A stretch of DNA of 32,720 bases from Candidatus Aquidulcis sp. (GTDB taxonomy: Bacteria > Chloroflexota > Anaerolineae > UBA4142): NCBI GenBank assembly GCA_020723345.1, contig DYJA01000069.1, forward strand, positions 1 to 32,720, given 5' to 3'. Positions 15,845 to 24,223 of the stretch are shown one piece after another (the stretch's first letter is position 1; every line of letters begins with the position of its first letter). The notes beneath the pieces were generated by a model that saw nothing but the letters and a program-made list of their open reading frames with translations, was not told the origin of the DNA and ran no database searches. The translations under genes and the position numbers were made by a program.

Positions 15845-18020
15845 TATTTGGGCAAGTTGGATCGTTTGGTTGTTCTGGATCGAGTGCGCGATCTTTGGGC
15901 TAGGTTCGACGGCAGGACCGTTCCTGCCGCCGGTCGCTCGCGCTCTAGGGCTGGATGAAAACAGGGCGAAGAACTGGGCAATGCGTCTCGCGCTTGCGCT
16001 TGCATTTTTCGGTGGGTTGATGACTGTCGGCGCGAGCGGATGGTACCTGGCGACGTTCGCGGGACGCGGAGAGGATTGCAACTGCAAAATCGCGACGACG
16101 ATCTGGTCGGGCATAGATATTGTCGGCATTTCAACCTTCCCACGGTTTGCGTTGACGTTGTATGTGGACGCGCTATCCGCGTTATTCGGGTTGCTGATTG
16201 GATTTTTTACCGCGTGCGTCGCTTGGTATTCGTTTAGTTGGCTAGATCGGAATCCGCGACGGCACAGTGTTGCCGGAGCGTTCGGGCTATTCGCGTTCTC
16301 CACGTTGCTGGTCGTGCTGGTCAATAATGGTTTTTGGCTGCTCTTGGTTTTAGAGCTGATGAGTTTATCGTTTGGCTACTTGGTGCTTTATCGCGGACAA
16401 CAAGGCGGCATGCAGGAAGAGAGCAAGACTGCTATCCGAACTTATCTGATTGTGAGTCACGTCAGTACGATTTGTCTAGCGATTGCGATTCTGATCATCG
16501 GCAACAACCCCAGGTCGCCGTCGCTCGACTTTGAACTGTTTCGCCAATACAGGGATTCGCTTCCCCCTCTGAGTCGAGACGTTGCTTTTGTGTTTGCGCT
16601 CATCGGCTTGGGGATGCGCGCCGGGATGACGCCGTTTCATTTCTGGGTGCCGGTTGCGCATCCTCAATCTCCGACGACGACGCACGCGTTTTCGCTCGGC
16701 GTCGCGATCAAAGTCGCCATCTATTTGATGATTCGATTTTTCTTTGAATTTCTGTCGCCGATATCGTGGTGGTGGGGCGCGTTGCTTTTGGTGCTGGCAG
16801 GGCTGACCGCGGTGCTCAACGTCTTTTACGCGCTGCTCAGCCGCGATCTCAAGCGCGCGTTGGCGTATCACAGCGTAGAAAACATCGGCATCATTTTGGT
16901 CGGGTTGGGCTTGGCGCTTCTCTTTGGTAGCGAACGTTTTGGTGGTGATGTGACGGTCCGGAGTGTCGCCGGGGTAGCCCTGATCGCGAGTTTGTTCCAC
17001 GTTATTAATCACGCTATTTTCAAAGGATTGTTGTATTTGGGCACGGGATGCATCGAGAATCGCACGCATACTGTGATTATGGACGAACTGGGCGGACTCA
17101 TCCGGCGTTATCCCTGGACAAGTGTAATGTTCTTGGTTGGCGCGATCGCGATTGCCGGGTTTCCGCCGTTTAACGGTTTTATCAGCGAATGGCTGACCCT
17201 GCAATCCTTTTTTGCGGGGATTGACGTTTATCGCGCGCGCGACTTGACGCCCGTGTTGATGCTCGTCTTGCCCGTCACGCTCATTATGCTGGGGCTGGCG
17301 TTTGCGCTGACCGCGCTGGCGTTCGTCAAGATCGCTGGAGAGACGTTGCTGGGGTTGCCGCGCAATCCCAAGATCGTCGCCGGGTTCAAGCCCGGCGACG
17401 CGCCGGTCTCCATGCGATTCGTTCTGTTCGTTCTGGCGGCGCTTTGCTTAGTACTCGGATTGTTTCCTAGTCTTTTGATTCCTTGGTTGGCGGCAGCGGT
17501 AAACGGCATTGGGTATGACACGCGGGCGTTGCGCGCCGATCTTTTTGATCTCACGATTGCTATTCAGAAATCGTCCGGCGAGAGTATCTATCTCACCTCA
17601 CTCGCGATGTTGCCGATTGGGATGTTAGTGGTGGGACCCGTGGCGACGATTCTTGCCGCCTTCGTCTGGCGGCGATTTCGACCGGCGCGCTCCAGCCCGG
17701 TCTGGGTCGGCGGTGAACCGTACCAACCGCAAACGATGCAATACACCGGCAGTGCGCTCTCCGCCCTCGTGTGGGAGACCTTCCAAAAACACGCGGCGGC
17801 GCGCCGATTCGAAGAACCGCTGCCCACCGTCTTTGCGCTTGCCGAAGGCAGGTACGTGATGGAACAGATCAATCGCGGGTACAACGCCGGGATCGCGATG
17901 GTGTTGCGGGCATCGACGTGGGTCGGCGAACATCTGCAAAACGGCGATATTCGAATGTACCTCTTGTACATTTTTGGCGCGTTCATCACCGTGCTCTTGG
18001 TGTTGGCGGTGGCGCGCTGA
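15834..18020 (+). CDS. HyfB/NuoL-like membrane subunit of an Ehr-type complex
   Basis: Antiporter-like proton/cation channel subunit of 728 residues with about 15 or more membrane helices. The core motifs are FWLLLVLELMSLSFGYLV (E174), GLGMRAGMTPFHFWVPVAHP (R262 at the position where most relatives have lysine), GVAIKVAIYLMIR (K293) and RALAYHSVENIGI. The C-terminal extension (from about 600) carries VWVGGEP and resembles HyfB-type subunits. The true start is 15834, inside the end of the upstream gene. Longer frames starting at 15612 only repeat that gene in another frame. The next gene starts 53 bases later. Together with the following five genes it encodes the membrane and peripheral parts of a group 4 hydrogenase-like complex. 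Confidence 0.9.
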   Translation: MTDNIWASWIVWLFWIECAIFGLGSTAGPFLPPVARALGLDENRAKNWAMRLALALAFFGGLMTVGASGWYLATFAGRGEDCNCKIATTIWSGIDIVGISTFPRFALTLYVDALSALFGLLIGFFTACVAWYSFSWLDRNPRRHSVAGAFGLFAFSTLLVVLVNNGFWLLLVLELMSLSFGYLVLYRGQQGGMQEESKTAIRTYLIVSHVSTICLAIAILIIGNNPRSPSLDFELFRQYRDSLPPLSRDVAFVFALIGLGMRAGMTPFHFWVPVAHPQSPTTTHAFSLGVAIKVAIYLMIRFFFEFLSPISWWWGALLLVLAGLTAVLNVFYALLSRDLKRALAYHSVENIGIILVGLGLALLFGSERFGGDVTVRSVAGVALIASLFHVINHAIFKGLLYLGTGCIENRTHTVIMDELGGLIRRYPWTSVMFLVGAIAIAGFPPFNGFISEWLTLQSFFAGIDVYRARDLTPVLMLVLPVTLIMLGLAFALTALAFVKIAGETLLGLPRNPKIVAGFKPGDAPVSMRFVLFVLAALCLVLGLFPSLLIPWLAAAVNGIGYDTRALRADLFDLTIAIQKSSGESIYLTSLAMLPIGMLVVGPVATILAAFVWRRFRPARSSPVWVGGEPYQPQTMQYTGSALSALVWETFQKHAAARRFEEPLPTVFALAEGRYVMEQINRGYNAGIAMVLRASTWVGEHLQNGDIRMYLLYIFGAFITVLLVLAVAR

Positions 18021-18073
18021 GAGTTGATTGCCTTGCAAAACATCCTTCGCTAGATTCAAAACCAGGTGAAACA

Positions 18074-19066
18074 ATGCAAGAGTTTCCACCCTTGTTCCGA
18101 TCGCTAATCATTTTGATTGCCCAGGCAAGTTTCAACGCGGTGATCGCGCCCGGCGCGATTGGATTGTTGCGCTGGTTCAACGCGCGGCTACAGCATCGGC
18201 GCGGCGCTGACATCTTCCAGCCCTACCGCGATCTGTACAAATTGACTTTCCGCAGGCAGTCTAGCATCTTTGAGCCAACCTCAGGGATCTTTTGGATCGC
18301 CCCTCCCGCGATCCTCGCGTGTTATTTTCTCCTAGGGGGACTACTGCCCAGTCTTTTCTTGACGGATTTGCCTGGCGCGCCTGCGCCGTGGCGCGGCCTC
18401 GATCTGTTGTTTGTGATCTATCTACTGGGGCTCGCCAAATTTATCGCTGGACTCGCTGCGTTCGACGCCGCCACGCCTTTCGGTAACATATCGAATGGGC
18501 GTCAATTCTTTTTGCACCTCCTCGTCGAACCGGTTTTTCTGGCGACGGTCTATGCGCTTGCGCTCAAAGGTCACACCAGCAATCTCGACCGCTTCATTGC
18601 GGATCAACAACAGTTGAGCGTCATTTCTGTCTTCGCGAATCCAGTCATGATCCTGGTATTGCTATCCCTCGGCACGATTTCTCTGGCGGAGAACGGGCGG
18701 CTGCCATTCGACAAGCCGGGGACGCACCTCGAATTGACGATGATCGAACCAGGGACGAGTCTTGAATTCAATGGACGCGGTTTGGCGCTGATCGAGTGGG
18801 CGAACGCGATGAAATTAACGTTCTTTGTTTCCCTACTGTCAGATCTCCTGTTCCCGTGGAGTCTCGCGACGAAATCATTTTCGGCCACCCTGCTTCCCGG
18901 CATGCTCGTCTATCTCGTGAAACTGGTGGCGGTTATTTTTCTCGTGGCGCTTTGGGAGATCACGCGAGCCAAATTGCGGCTGCGGGCAGTCTCTGGTGCG
19001 CTGATGGCGGCGCTCGGCGTGGCGTTTATCGCGTTGGTTTATGTGATTATGACCGACTATTTGTAG
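18074..19066 (+). CDS. HyfC/NuoH-like membrane subunit of an Ehr-type complex
   Basis: The product is 330 residues long, close to E. coli HyfC (about 322). It has eight or so membrane helices. Typical segments are QPYRDLYKLTFRR in the first cytoplasmic loop, the acidic motif ENGRLPFDKPGTHLELTMIE (about 210-230) and LEFNGRGLALIEWANAMKL. In complex I the NuoH subunit links the peripheral arm to the ion channels and lines the quinone cavity. Here it would link the altered large and small subunits to the HyfB- and HyfF-like channels. The ATG is preceded by AGGTGA at good distance. A 11-base gap separates it from the next gene. Confidence 0.92.
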   Translation: MQEFPPLFRSLIILIAQASFNAVIAPGAIGLLRWFNARLQHRRGADIFQPYRDLYKLTFRRQSSIFEPTSGIFWIAPPAILACYFLLGGLLPSLFLTDLPGAPAPWRGLDLLFVIYLLGLAKFIAGLAAFDAATPFGNISNGRQFFLHLLVEPVFLATVYALALKGHTSNLDRFIADQQQLSVISVFANPVMILVLLSLGTISLAENGRLPFDKPGTHLELTMIEPGTSLEFNGRGLALIEWANAMKLTFFVSLLSDLLFPWSLATKSFSATLLPGMLVYLVKLVAVIFLVALWEITRAKLRLRAVSGALMAALGVAFIALVYVIMTDYL

Positions 19067-19077
19067 GAGGATGAATC

Positions 19078-19845
19078 GTGGAATTTCTTCCCGAACTGAT
19101 TCTCGTCATATCTTTTTTCATCTTACTAGTGGCAGTATCGATATCAACGTCGACGACGGTCAAGAGTATGTTGAATCTCTATCAGTGGCAGGCATTGATG
19201 GTGACTGCGATCGTGTTATTTACTGCTGCCGAAAGTCAGCCGATCAATCTCCCCCTCGCGGTTGTTGCGGTGCTCCCAATTTTCCTGGCGTTGGCGATCA
19301 AACCTCTGTTGCGACGCGCAACGTTGGCTGTTCCGGAAGAGCCCGGCAAGGCGGAGTCAAAGACGCGCCCTCAATTACTCGAGGCGGATGGAGAAGGCGG
19401 GCTAGGCATGTTACCGCGCGAGCCGGAATTGACTTGGTTGCAGCAGGGTCGCTCGCGCCTTCCGCCGGTTGTCCTGCTCGGCATCGGTTCGATGTTGACG
19501 TTGTTTTCATTCATCGTGGCTTATCTTCTGATTGGGAAGGGCCCCCAACCGGGGATCGATCCCAACAGCGTCGGAATCTCGATTGCGCTGCTCCTGATCG
19601 GCATCTTGATCATGAGTAACAAGCGGGACATCATCGCGCAGATCATCGGCCTTTTGGTGATGGAACACGGTCTCTTCCTGGCGGCGATCAAAGTCATCAC
19701 GCGTCCACACCTTGCGATTTTCTTTGCCGGCGCCCTCTTCTTTTATATCTTGATCACACTCACCATTCTCGTCTGGCTTTTACCGACGTTGCATCGCGTC
19801 TCCGGCAGCATCGAACTGAACGCCCAGGCGCAACTGAAAGGATGA
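19078..19845 (+). CDS. HyfE/NuoK-like membrane subunit of an Ehr-type complex
   Basis: The product has 255 residues and a GTG start, chosen because AGGAGG (19065-19070) lies seven bases upstream. An ATG at 19071 touches the ribosome-binding site and is in another frame. Three helices are followed by a hydrophilic loop of about 50 residues (80-130), longer than expected for the family (HyfE of E. coli is about 216 residues), and then further helices. The segment ISIALLLIGILIMSNKRDII and the glutamate in LLVMEHGLFLAA (E196) match the buried glutamate of NuoK-type subunits. The 4-base gap to the next gene indicates translational coupling. Confidence 0.88.
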   Translation: MEFLPELILVISFFILLVAVSISTSTTVKSMLNLYQWQALMVTAIVLFTAAESQPINLPLAVVAVLPIFLALAIKPLLRRATLAVPEEPGKAESKTRPQLLEADGEGGLGMLPREPELTWLQQGRSRLPPVVLLGIGSMLTLFSFIVAYLLIGKGPQPGIDPNSVGISIALLLIGILIMSNKRDIIAQIIGLLVMEHGLFLAAIKVITRPHLAIFFAGALFFYILITLTILVWLLPTLHRVSGSIELNAQAQLKG

Positions 19846-19849
19846 GGCG

Positions 19850-21430
19850 ATGGATCTGTTTGATCAGACGACAGCCGCCAAGTTATTGGTGGTTACGCCG
19901 CTGTTTGCGGCAATCCTTACCTTGCTGCCGGAGTGGCTGGGACGATTGCGGTCGCCCTTTGGCGCTGGCACCGCGCGATATTCCCAAACGATGCAAAATG
20001 GAATGACCGTTGCTGCTTCATCCATTTCGCTCATTCTCGCTTTGTTCCTCGCGATTGAACCTGCCACGGGTAAGAAACTCGCGTTCGAATTTGTCGGAAT
20101 GGAATTCTTTCTCGACGCGCTCAGTGTCTATTTTGTGTTATTGGTCAACCTCGTCGCGCTCGCTGCCTCGCTTTACATCCGATCCTTTTTGAATTATCAA
20201 GCGGAAGTGTTTCCGTACCAATCTACGGACGCCACGCGCTTTCACGTCATCTTTAATTTGTTTCATTTCACCATGCTGTTGGTGCCGATGGTGGACAACC
20301 TCGTCCTCCTCTGGATTTGTGTCGAATTGACCACGATCACCTCGACGATTCTTGTCGGTCATCGCCGCGATCGCTTGGCGTTGGAGGCGGCGTGGAAGTA
20401 TATCGTCATCACTTCGACCGGGATCATCTTTGCCTTGCTCGGCACACTATTTTTGGCGAATGCCAATCCAACGGGCGAATCGATGAATTGGTCGTACCTG
20501 GTCAAGGTGGCGAGTCAATTCGACAAGAATTTCGTCAAACTCTCGTTTCTGTTTATCCTGGTCGGTTATGGCGCCAAAGCTGGTTTTGCGCCGATGCACA
20601 CCTGGCTGCCGGATGGTCACGGCGAAGCGCCCTTTCCAGTCAGCGCGCTCTTGTCCGGCGTGTTGCTCAAGTCCGCGCTGTACGCCATTCTGCGTTTTTA
20701 CACGCTCACCAACCTCGCGCTCGGCGATACGCTTTTCACGTCGCGGATCCTTCTCGTATCGGGACTCTTTTCGCTCGCGCTGGCTACGCCGTTTATTCTC
20801 AAGCGTAACCGGTTCAAGCGCGTTCTGGCGTATCACAGTTTGGAGCACATGGGCATCATCACCTTTGGTCTGGGAATCGGCGGCAACATCGCGCTGTTTG
20901 GCGCATTGCTGCACGCCTTGAATCACGCGATCACCAAGGCATTGATGTTTCTAGCGTTCGGCAACGTGCAGGTGAGTTACGCGCGCGTGCGCGGCGACGA
21001 AGAAGAACACGTCGTCGGCATCTTGCGCGCGACGCCGATCACGGGATTCGTGTTAGCCCTCGGCGGGTTGGCGCTGGTCGGCTCGCCGCCGTTCAACATC
21101 TTCCTCAGTGAATTTATTATTCTGTGGGCAGCCGTCCAGCAAGCGGTCGAGCAGTCGAGTTTTGGATTGGCGGCGGCGACCGCGCTCTTTGTGCTTTCGG
21201 TGACGCTGATCTTTGCCGGATTGGTGCGCCACCTCGGTCGGATGCTCATTGGCATTCCTCCTTCGAACGTCAAACCGGAGACCGTTGGACAGGTTTTGCC
21301 CCTACTCGTGCTCTTTGCCATCGTCTTGGTTTTTGGCTTCACCGTCCCTTCCATCGGTCTTTGGGACATACCTCGATTGCTGCAACAAAGCGTTCTGGTG
21401 ATCGAGTGCGGAGTGAGCCCATGTCGTTAG
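19850..21430 (+). CDS. HyfF/NuoN-like antiporter subunit of an Ehr-type complex
   Basis: The product has 526 residues, the same length as E. coli HyfF, with about 13-14 membrane helices. The charged residues of ion-translocating antiporter-like subunits are all present: glutamate in WICVELTTITS (E159), lysine in GYGAKAGFAPMHTWLPDGHG (K243), lysine in SGVLLKSALYAILRF (K274) and histidine in RVLAYHSLEHMGI. This subunit should therefore still conduct ions. GGATGAGG precedes the ATG. The stop overlaps the start of the next gene by 10 bases. Confidence 0.92.
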   Translation: MDLFDQTTAAKLLVVTPLFAAILTLLPEWLGRLRSPFGAGTARYSQTMQNGMTVAASSISLILALFLAIEPATGKKLAFEFVGMEFFLDALSVYFVLLVNLVALAASLYIRSFLNYQAEVFPYQSTDATRFHVIFNLFHFTMLLVPMVDNLVLLWICVELTTITSTILVGHRRDRLALEAAWKYIVITSTGIIFALLGTLFLANANPTGESMNWSYLVKVASQFDKNFVKLSFLFILVGYGAKAGFAPMHTWLPDGHGEAPFPVSALLSGVLLKSALYAILRFYTLTNLALGDTLFTSRILLVSGLFSLALATPFILKRNRFKRVLAYHSLEHMGIITFGLGIGGNIALFGALLHALNHAITKALMFLAFGNVQVSYARVRGDEEEHVVGILRATPITGFVLALGGLALVGSPPFNIFLSEFIILWAAVQQAVEQSSFGLAAATALFVLSVTLIFAGLVRHLGRMLIGIPPSNVKPETVGQVLPLLVLFAIVLVFGFTVPSIGLWDIPRLLQQSVLVIECGVSPCR

Positions 21431-23130
21431 ACGCAACCTACCGGCAATTCTATCAGTGGGCGGAAAAGTACGGCGAATGGTTGTACCTGCCCGCGTCCAA
21501 TCACATCGCGACGCGCCTGCAAGAACCGGACGCGCTGCGCGCCTTTGCCCGGCTGCTTGCCGACGCGCGTGTGTACCTCGCGACCGTCGTGGCGAATGAC
21601 GAACGCGAGTTGGAGGATCACTGCTTCAAAATCTACTATCTCTTCTCGCACCCCACCGAGGATCTTTTTTTGACCGTCGAGTATCTCTTGGGACAAGGCG
21701 CGGAATTCTATCCTTCCTTGTTCGCGTTATTTTCCTCCGTGGATTCATTCGAAAGGGAAATCCGCGATCTGTTCGGGCTGAAAGCGATCCGAGAAAATGG
21801 CGAGACCGTTCAGCCGCGTAGTTGGCTCCACGCGCCCTATCCCGCCGATTTATTTCCGCTGCGACGCGACCGCACCAACGCGCAACTCAAGCAAGCCGTG
21901 GATGCGTACAATCGAGACGGACTAGATCGCAGTACGCCGGTGGAAACGATGAGCGTCAACCCCGGCAGTCTGTTGTTGTCGGTGGGACCCGTTCACGCCG
22001 GAATTATCGAGCCGGGGCGATTCGTTTTTCGGATCGCGGGCGAGGTGATTGACGATCTGACAATTTTCCTGGGATACGCGCACAAAGGGATCGAGCGGCT
22101 CTTTCAGACGCGCCCGACACTGACGGATGGTTGGCGGCTCGCCGAGCAAGTCTCGGGGGATTCGGCGTTCGCGCACGGGTTGGCGTACTGCCGCGCGGTG
22201 GAGATGTTGGCGAACGCGCCGCCGGAGACGGCGGCGGAACTGCTGCGCGGATTGTTTCTCGAACTGGAGCGGATGTACAATCACATCGGCGATGTCGCCG
22301 CGCTCGCGCAGGACGTCGCGCTCGAGCAGATCGCGTCGGAGATCGCCGTCGTGCGCGAAAACTTGGTGCGCTTGAATGCCGCCATCGCCGGGCATCGCTA
22401 TCTGCGTGGGCTGAATCGTCCCGGCGGTATTTGCTTGCCGCGACCGCTGGATCACGCTCGGATCGCGATGGAATTGCATTCGGCGGTCGAATCGTTCAAC
22501 ATCCTCGCGAATGAATTGACGAACCGGAGCGCTTTTCGCGATCGCACGATTGAAACTGGCGTTCTTACATCGTCGGACGCTTTGGCGACCGGCGCGACCG
22601 GGTTGGCGGCGCGCGCCTCCGGCATCGCGCGGGATTTTCGCTGCACTCATCCGAGTGGGGTGTACTGCGAACCCTGGCTGCGACGATTGATGGAGCCGGC
22701 GCCTTTCGGCAAAACCGATTTGCCCGAGGCGACACGCGGTGATGTCTATGCGCGCTTTTTGACGCGAGTTCGCGAGGTCAATACTTCTGCGGCACTGATC
22801 CACGCGATTCTTGAGCGATGGAAAGATTGCGGGGAAAAAGAAAACACGGATTTCCTCACGGAGATCCGGTTCAACCCGGACAGGAATTTTACCTTCGCGC
22901 TGGGCTATGCCGAAGGGTGGCGCGGGGAAATCATCTACTGGCTGATGCAGGACAAGATGGAACACATCTATCGCTGCCAAGTCCGCGACCCGTCGATGTT
23001 GAACTGGCTCGCGCTGCGCTGTTCCATCGTCCCTCACGAGGTCGAGGGCAAGCGCGTCGAGACGATCTTGCCGGATTTTCCATTGATCAATAAAAGTTTC
23101 AACTTGTCATACTCGGGGAACGATTTATGA
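21421..23130 (+). CDS. HyfG-like large subunit (NuoC-NuoD fusion) lacking all NiFe cysteines
   Basis: The product has 569 residues. Residues 1-170 are NuoC-like (FEREIRDLFGL, 110-120, and a conserved HAPYPADLFPLR). Residues 178-569 are NuoD/hydrogenase large-subunit-like (SVGPVHAGIIEPGRFVFRI, GYAHKGIERLF, MYNHIGD). In active group 4 hydrogenases two CxxC motifs hold the nickel-iron centre. Here the first reads VSGDS (S245, S248) and the second DPSMLNW (S525, N528), so every ligand is replaced. The fold is otherwise intact and the reading frame is open, so this looks like a maintained change and not decay. Such proteins are known from energy-converting hydrogenase-related (Ehr) complexes, whose reaction is unknown. 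No hyp maturation genes are nearby, which agrees with the loss. Confidence 0.9.
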   Translation: MSLDATYRQFYQWAEKYGEWLYLPASNHIATRLQEPDALRAFARLLADARVYLATVVANDERELEDHCFKIYYLFSHPTEDLFLTVEYLLGQGAEFYPSLFALFSSVDSFEREIRDLFGLKAIRENGETVQPRSWLHAPYPADLFPLRRDRTNAQLKQAVDAYNRDGLDRSTPVETMSVNPGSLLLSVGPVHAGIIEPGRFVFRIAGEVIDDLTIFLGYAHKGIERLFQTRPTLTDGWRLAEQVSGDSAFAHGLAYCRAVEMLANAPPETAAELLRGLFLELERMYNHIGDVAALAQDVALEQIASEIAVVRENLVRLNAAIAGHRYLRGLNRPGGICLPRPLDHARIAMELHSAVESFNILANELTNRSAFRDRTIETGVLTSSDALATGATGLAARASGIARDFRCTHPSGVYCEPWLRRLMEPAPFGKTDLPEATRGDVYARFLTRVREVNTSAALIHAILERWKDCGEKENTDFLTEIRFNPDRNFTFALGYAEGWRGEIIYWLMQDKMEHIYRCQVRDPSMLNWLALRCSIVPHEVEGKRVETILPDFPLINKSFNLSYSGNDL

Positions 23131-23145
23131 GTGGAGCACAGAATC

Positions 23146-23667
23146 ATGTCACATCGACAATTGGGTAAGAGAAATTGGGTCAATCGCTTGCAGGCGTTGT
23201 TCGGTTTGCGCCTGGACACCGAAACGCAGCCGCGTCCGAGCAGAGGATCGATTTTTAGCCGCTCCATTTTCATTCGACATCTGGATGGCGGTTCGACCAA
23301 CGCGCCGGAAATGGAACTGACCGCGCTGAGTAATCCCATCTACGATCTCGCGCAGTACGGCATTCACTTTGTGCCTTCGCCGCGTCACGCCGACATTCTG
23401 ATCGTCACGGGACCGCTCACTTGGAATATGCTTGGACCAACGCTCGCGACGTTCGAGGCAATGCCAGAACCCAAACGGATCGTCACTGTTGGCGATTGCG
23501 CCAGTTTTTCGGAACAAGGCGGTGATCCAGATTGTCTCTTCAGCGAATCGTATGCGGTCACCGATTTGCCATCTGAAATGACAACGAAAATCGTCGCGCA
23601 CGTTGCCGGCGATCCGCCCACGCCGCGCGCGATCATCCAAAGTTTGTTGCGCTTGGACAAGAAATAA
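23146..23667 (+). CDS. HyfI/NuoB-like small subunit lacking most Fe-S ligands
   Basis: The product has 173 residues. The family core is evident: NPIYDLAQYGIHFVPSPRHA, DILIVTGPLTWNM and RIVTVGDCASF. The proximal [4Fe-4S] cluster of this family is normally held by a CNGC-type pair, a GDC or GTC cysteine and a GCPP cysteine. Here the pair reads STNAPE (T51, P54) and GCPP reads GDPP (D156). Only C118 of GDCA remains; C130 is not at a standard position. A cluster of the usual kind is thus unlikely. The ATG at 23146 is preferred over the GTG at 23131 because GGAG (23133-23136) then lies nine bases upstream. It is the last gene of the operon; its stop codon abuts the terminator. Confidence 0.88.
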   Translation: MSHRQLGKRNWVNRLQALFGLRLDTETQPRPSRGSIFSRSIFIRHLDGGSTNAPEMELTALSNPIYDLAQYGIHFVPSPRHADILIVTGPLTWNMLGPTLATFEAMPEPKRIVTVGDCASFSEQGGDPDCLFSESYAVTDLPSEMTTKIVAHVAGDPPTPRAIIQSLLRLDKK

Positions 23668-23710
23668 AAACCCCGCGACCTTGATCACGCGATCAAGGTC
23701 GCGGGGTTTT
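23667..23710. terminator. Bidirectional terminator between the Ehr-like operon and rplS
   Basis: A perfect 20-bp stem (23667-23686 with 23691-23710, loop ACGC) starts with AAAACCCC and ends with GGGGTTTT, so it has a T run on both strands. It serves the plus-strand operon and the minus-strand L19 gene, whose stop is at 23724. Confidence 0.95.
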
Positions 23711-23723
23711 GTTGGCGTACCGG

Positions 23724-24122
23724 TTATTCTTCCGCTGGCGCTTCGGCGGCTTCCGGCGCTTGCTCGGTTTCCACGACGCGCTTTTCGCGCAAGCGCGCGG
23801 CTTTGCCGTGTCTGCCGCGCAAATAATACAACTGCGCCCGGCGCACGTGCGTATGTCCCGCCACTTCGACTTTTTCCACGCGCGGCGAATTGAGCAAGAA
23901 CGTGCGCTCGACGCCGATGCCGTGCGTCGCGATCCGGCGCACGGTGAAATTCGCGTTCGCGCCTTTGCCTTTGCGGAGGCGCATCACCGTCCCCTGGAAA
24001 ACCTGGATCCGTTCGCGATCCCCTTCGACGATGCGCGTGTGTACCTTGACCCGGTCGCCCGGTGAAAGCGTCGGAATATGCGGATTCGGTTCGCGTTTGA
24101 CGATTGCATTTACGAGGTCCAT
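23724..24122 (-). CDS. rplS: 50S ribosomal protein L19
   Basis: Structural protein at the 30S-50S interface of the ribosome. The product has 132 residues. The L19 core is clear: PGDRVKVHTRIVEGDRERIQ, FQGTVMRLRKGKG, NFTVRRIATHGIGVERTFLL and RRAQLYYLRGRHGKAARLRE. The C-terminus has an extra acidic, Ala/Glu-rich tail of about 17 residues. AAGGTGAT precedes the ATG. The usual partners trmD and rimM are not adjacent; tRNA-Leu lies directly upstream on the same strand and may share its promoter. Confidence 0.97.
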   Translation of the reverse strand: MDLVNAIVKREPNPHIPTLSPGDRVKVHTRIVEGDRERIQVFQGTVMRLRKGKGANANFTVRRIATHGIGVERTFLLNSPRVEKVEVAGHTHVRRAQLYYLRGRHGKAARLREKRVVETEQAPEAAEAPAEE

Positions 24123-24148
24123 GGTCGATCACCTTTCTTGAATAATCA

Positions 24149-24215
24149 GTACAGTAGACAGTAAACAGTGAACAGTAACATCAGCACTGTTGACTGTTCA
24201 CTGTTGACCGCTCAC
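24149..24215. repeat. AACAGTG heptamer repeat, copy 3, with inverted halves
   Basis: The stretch contains CAGTAGACAGTAAACAGTG on one side and TGTTCACTGTTGACCGC on the other. The core arms CAGTGAACAGT (24166-24176) and ACTGTTCACTG (24193-24203) are perfectly complementary around a 16-base loop. It lies between tRNA-Leu and rplS and would form a hairpin in their common transcript. Confidence 0.75.
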
Positions 24216-24223
24216 TGCCCTTG

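Noticed and set aside
15834-18020. DabB of a two-gene inorganic-carbon pump, or MrpA/MrpD antiporter
   Set aside because: No DabA (DUF2309) or small Mrp subunits are present; the HyfC-, HyfE-, HyfG- and HyfI-like genes that follow define another complex.
21421-23667. Active group 4 [NiFe] hydrogenase (hydrogenase 4 or formate hydrogenlyase)
   Set aside because: All NiFe cysteines and most Fe-S cysteines are replaced, and no maturation, ferredoxin-type or formate dehydrogenase genes are present.
15834-23667. Respiratory complex I
   Set aside because: Subunit set and order match hydrogenase-4-like complexes; NuoE, NuoF, NuoG, NuoI, NuoJ and NuoA are absent.
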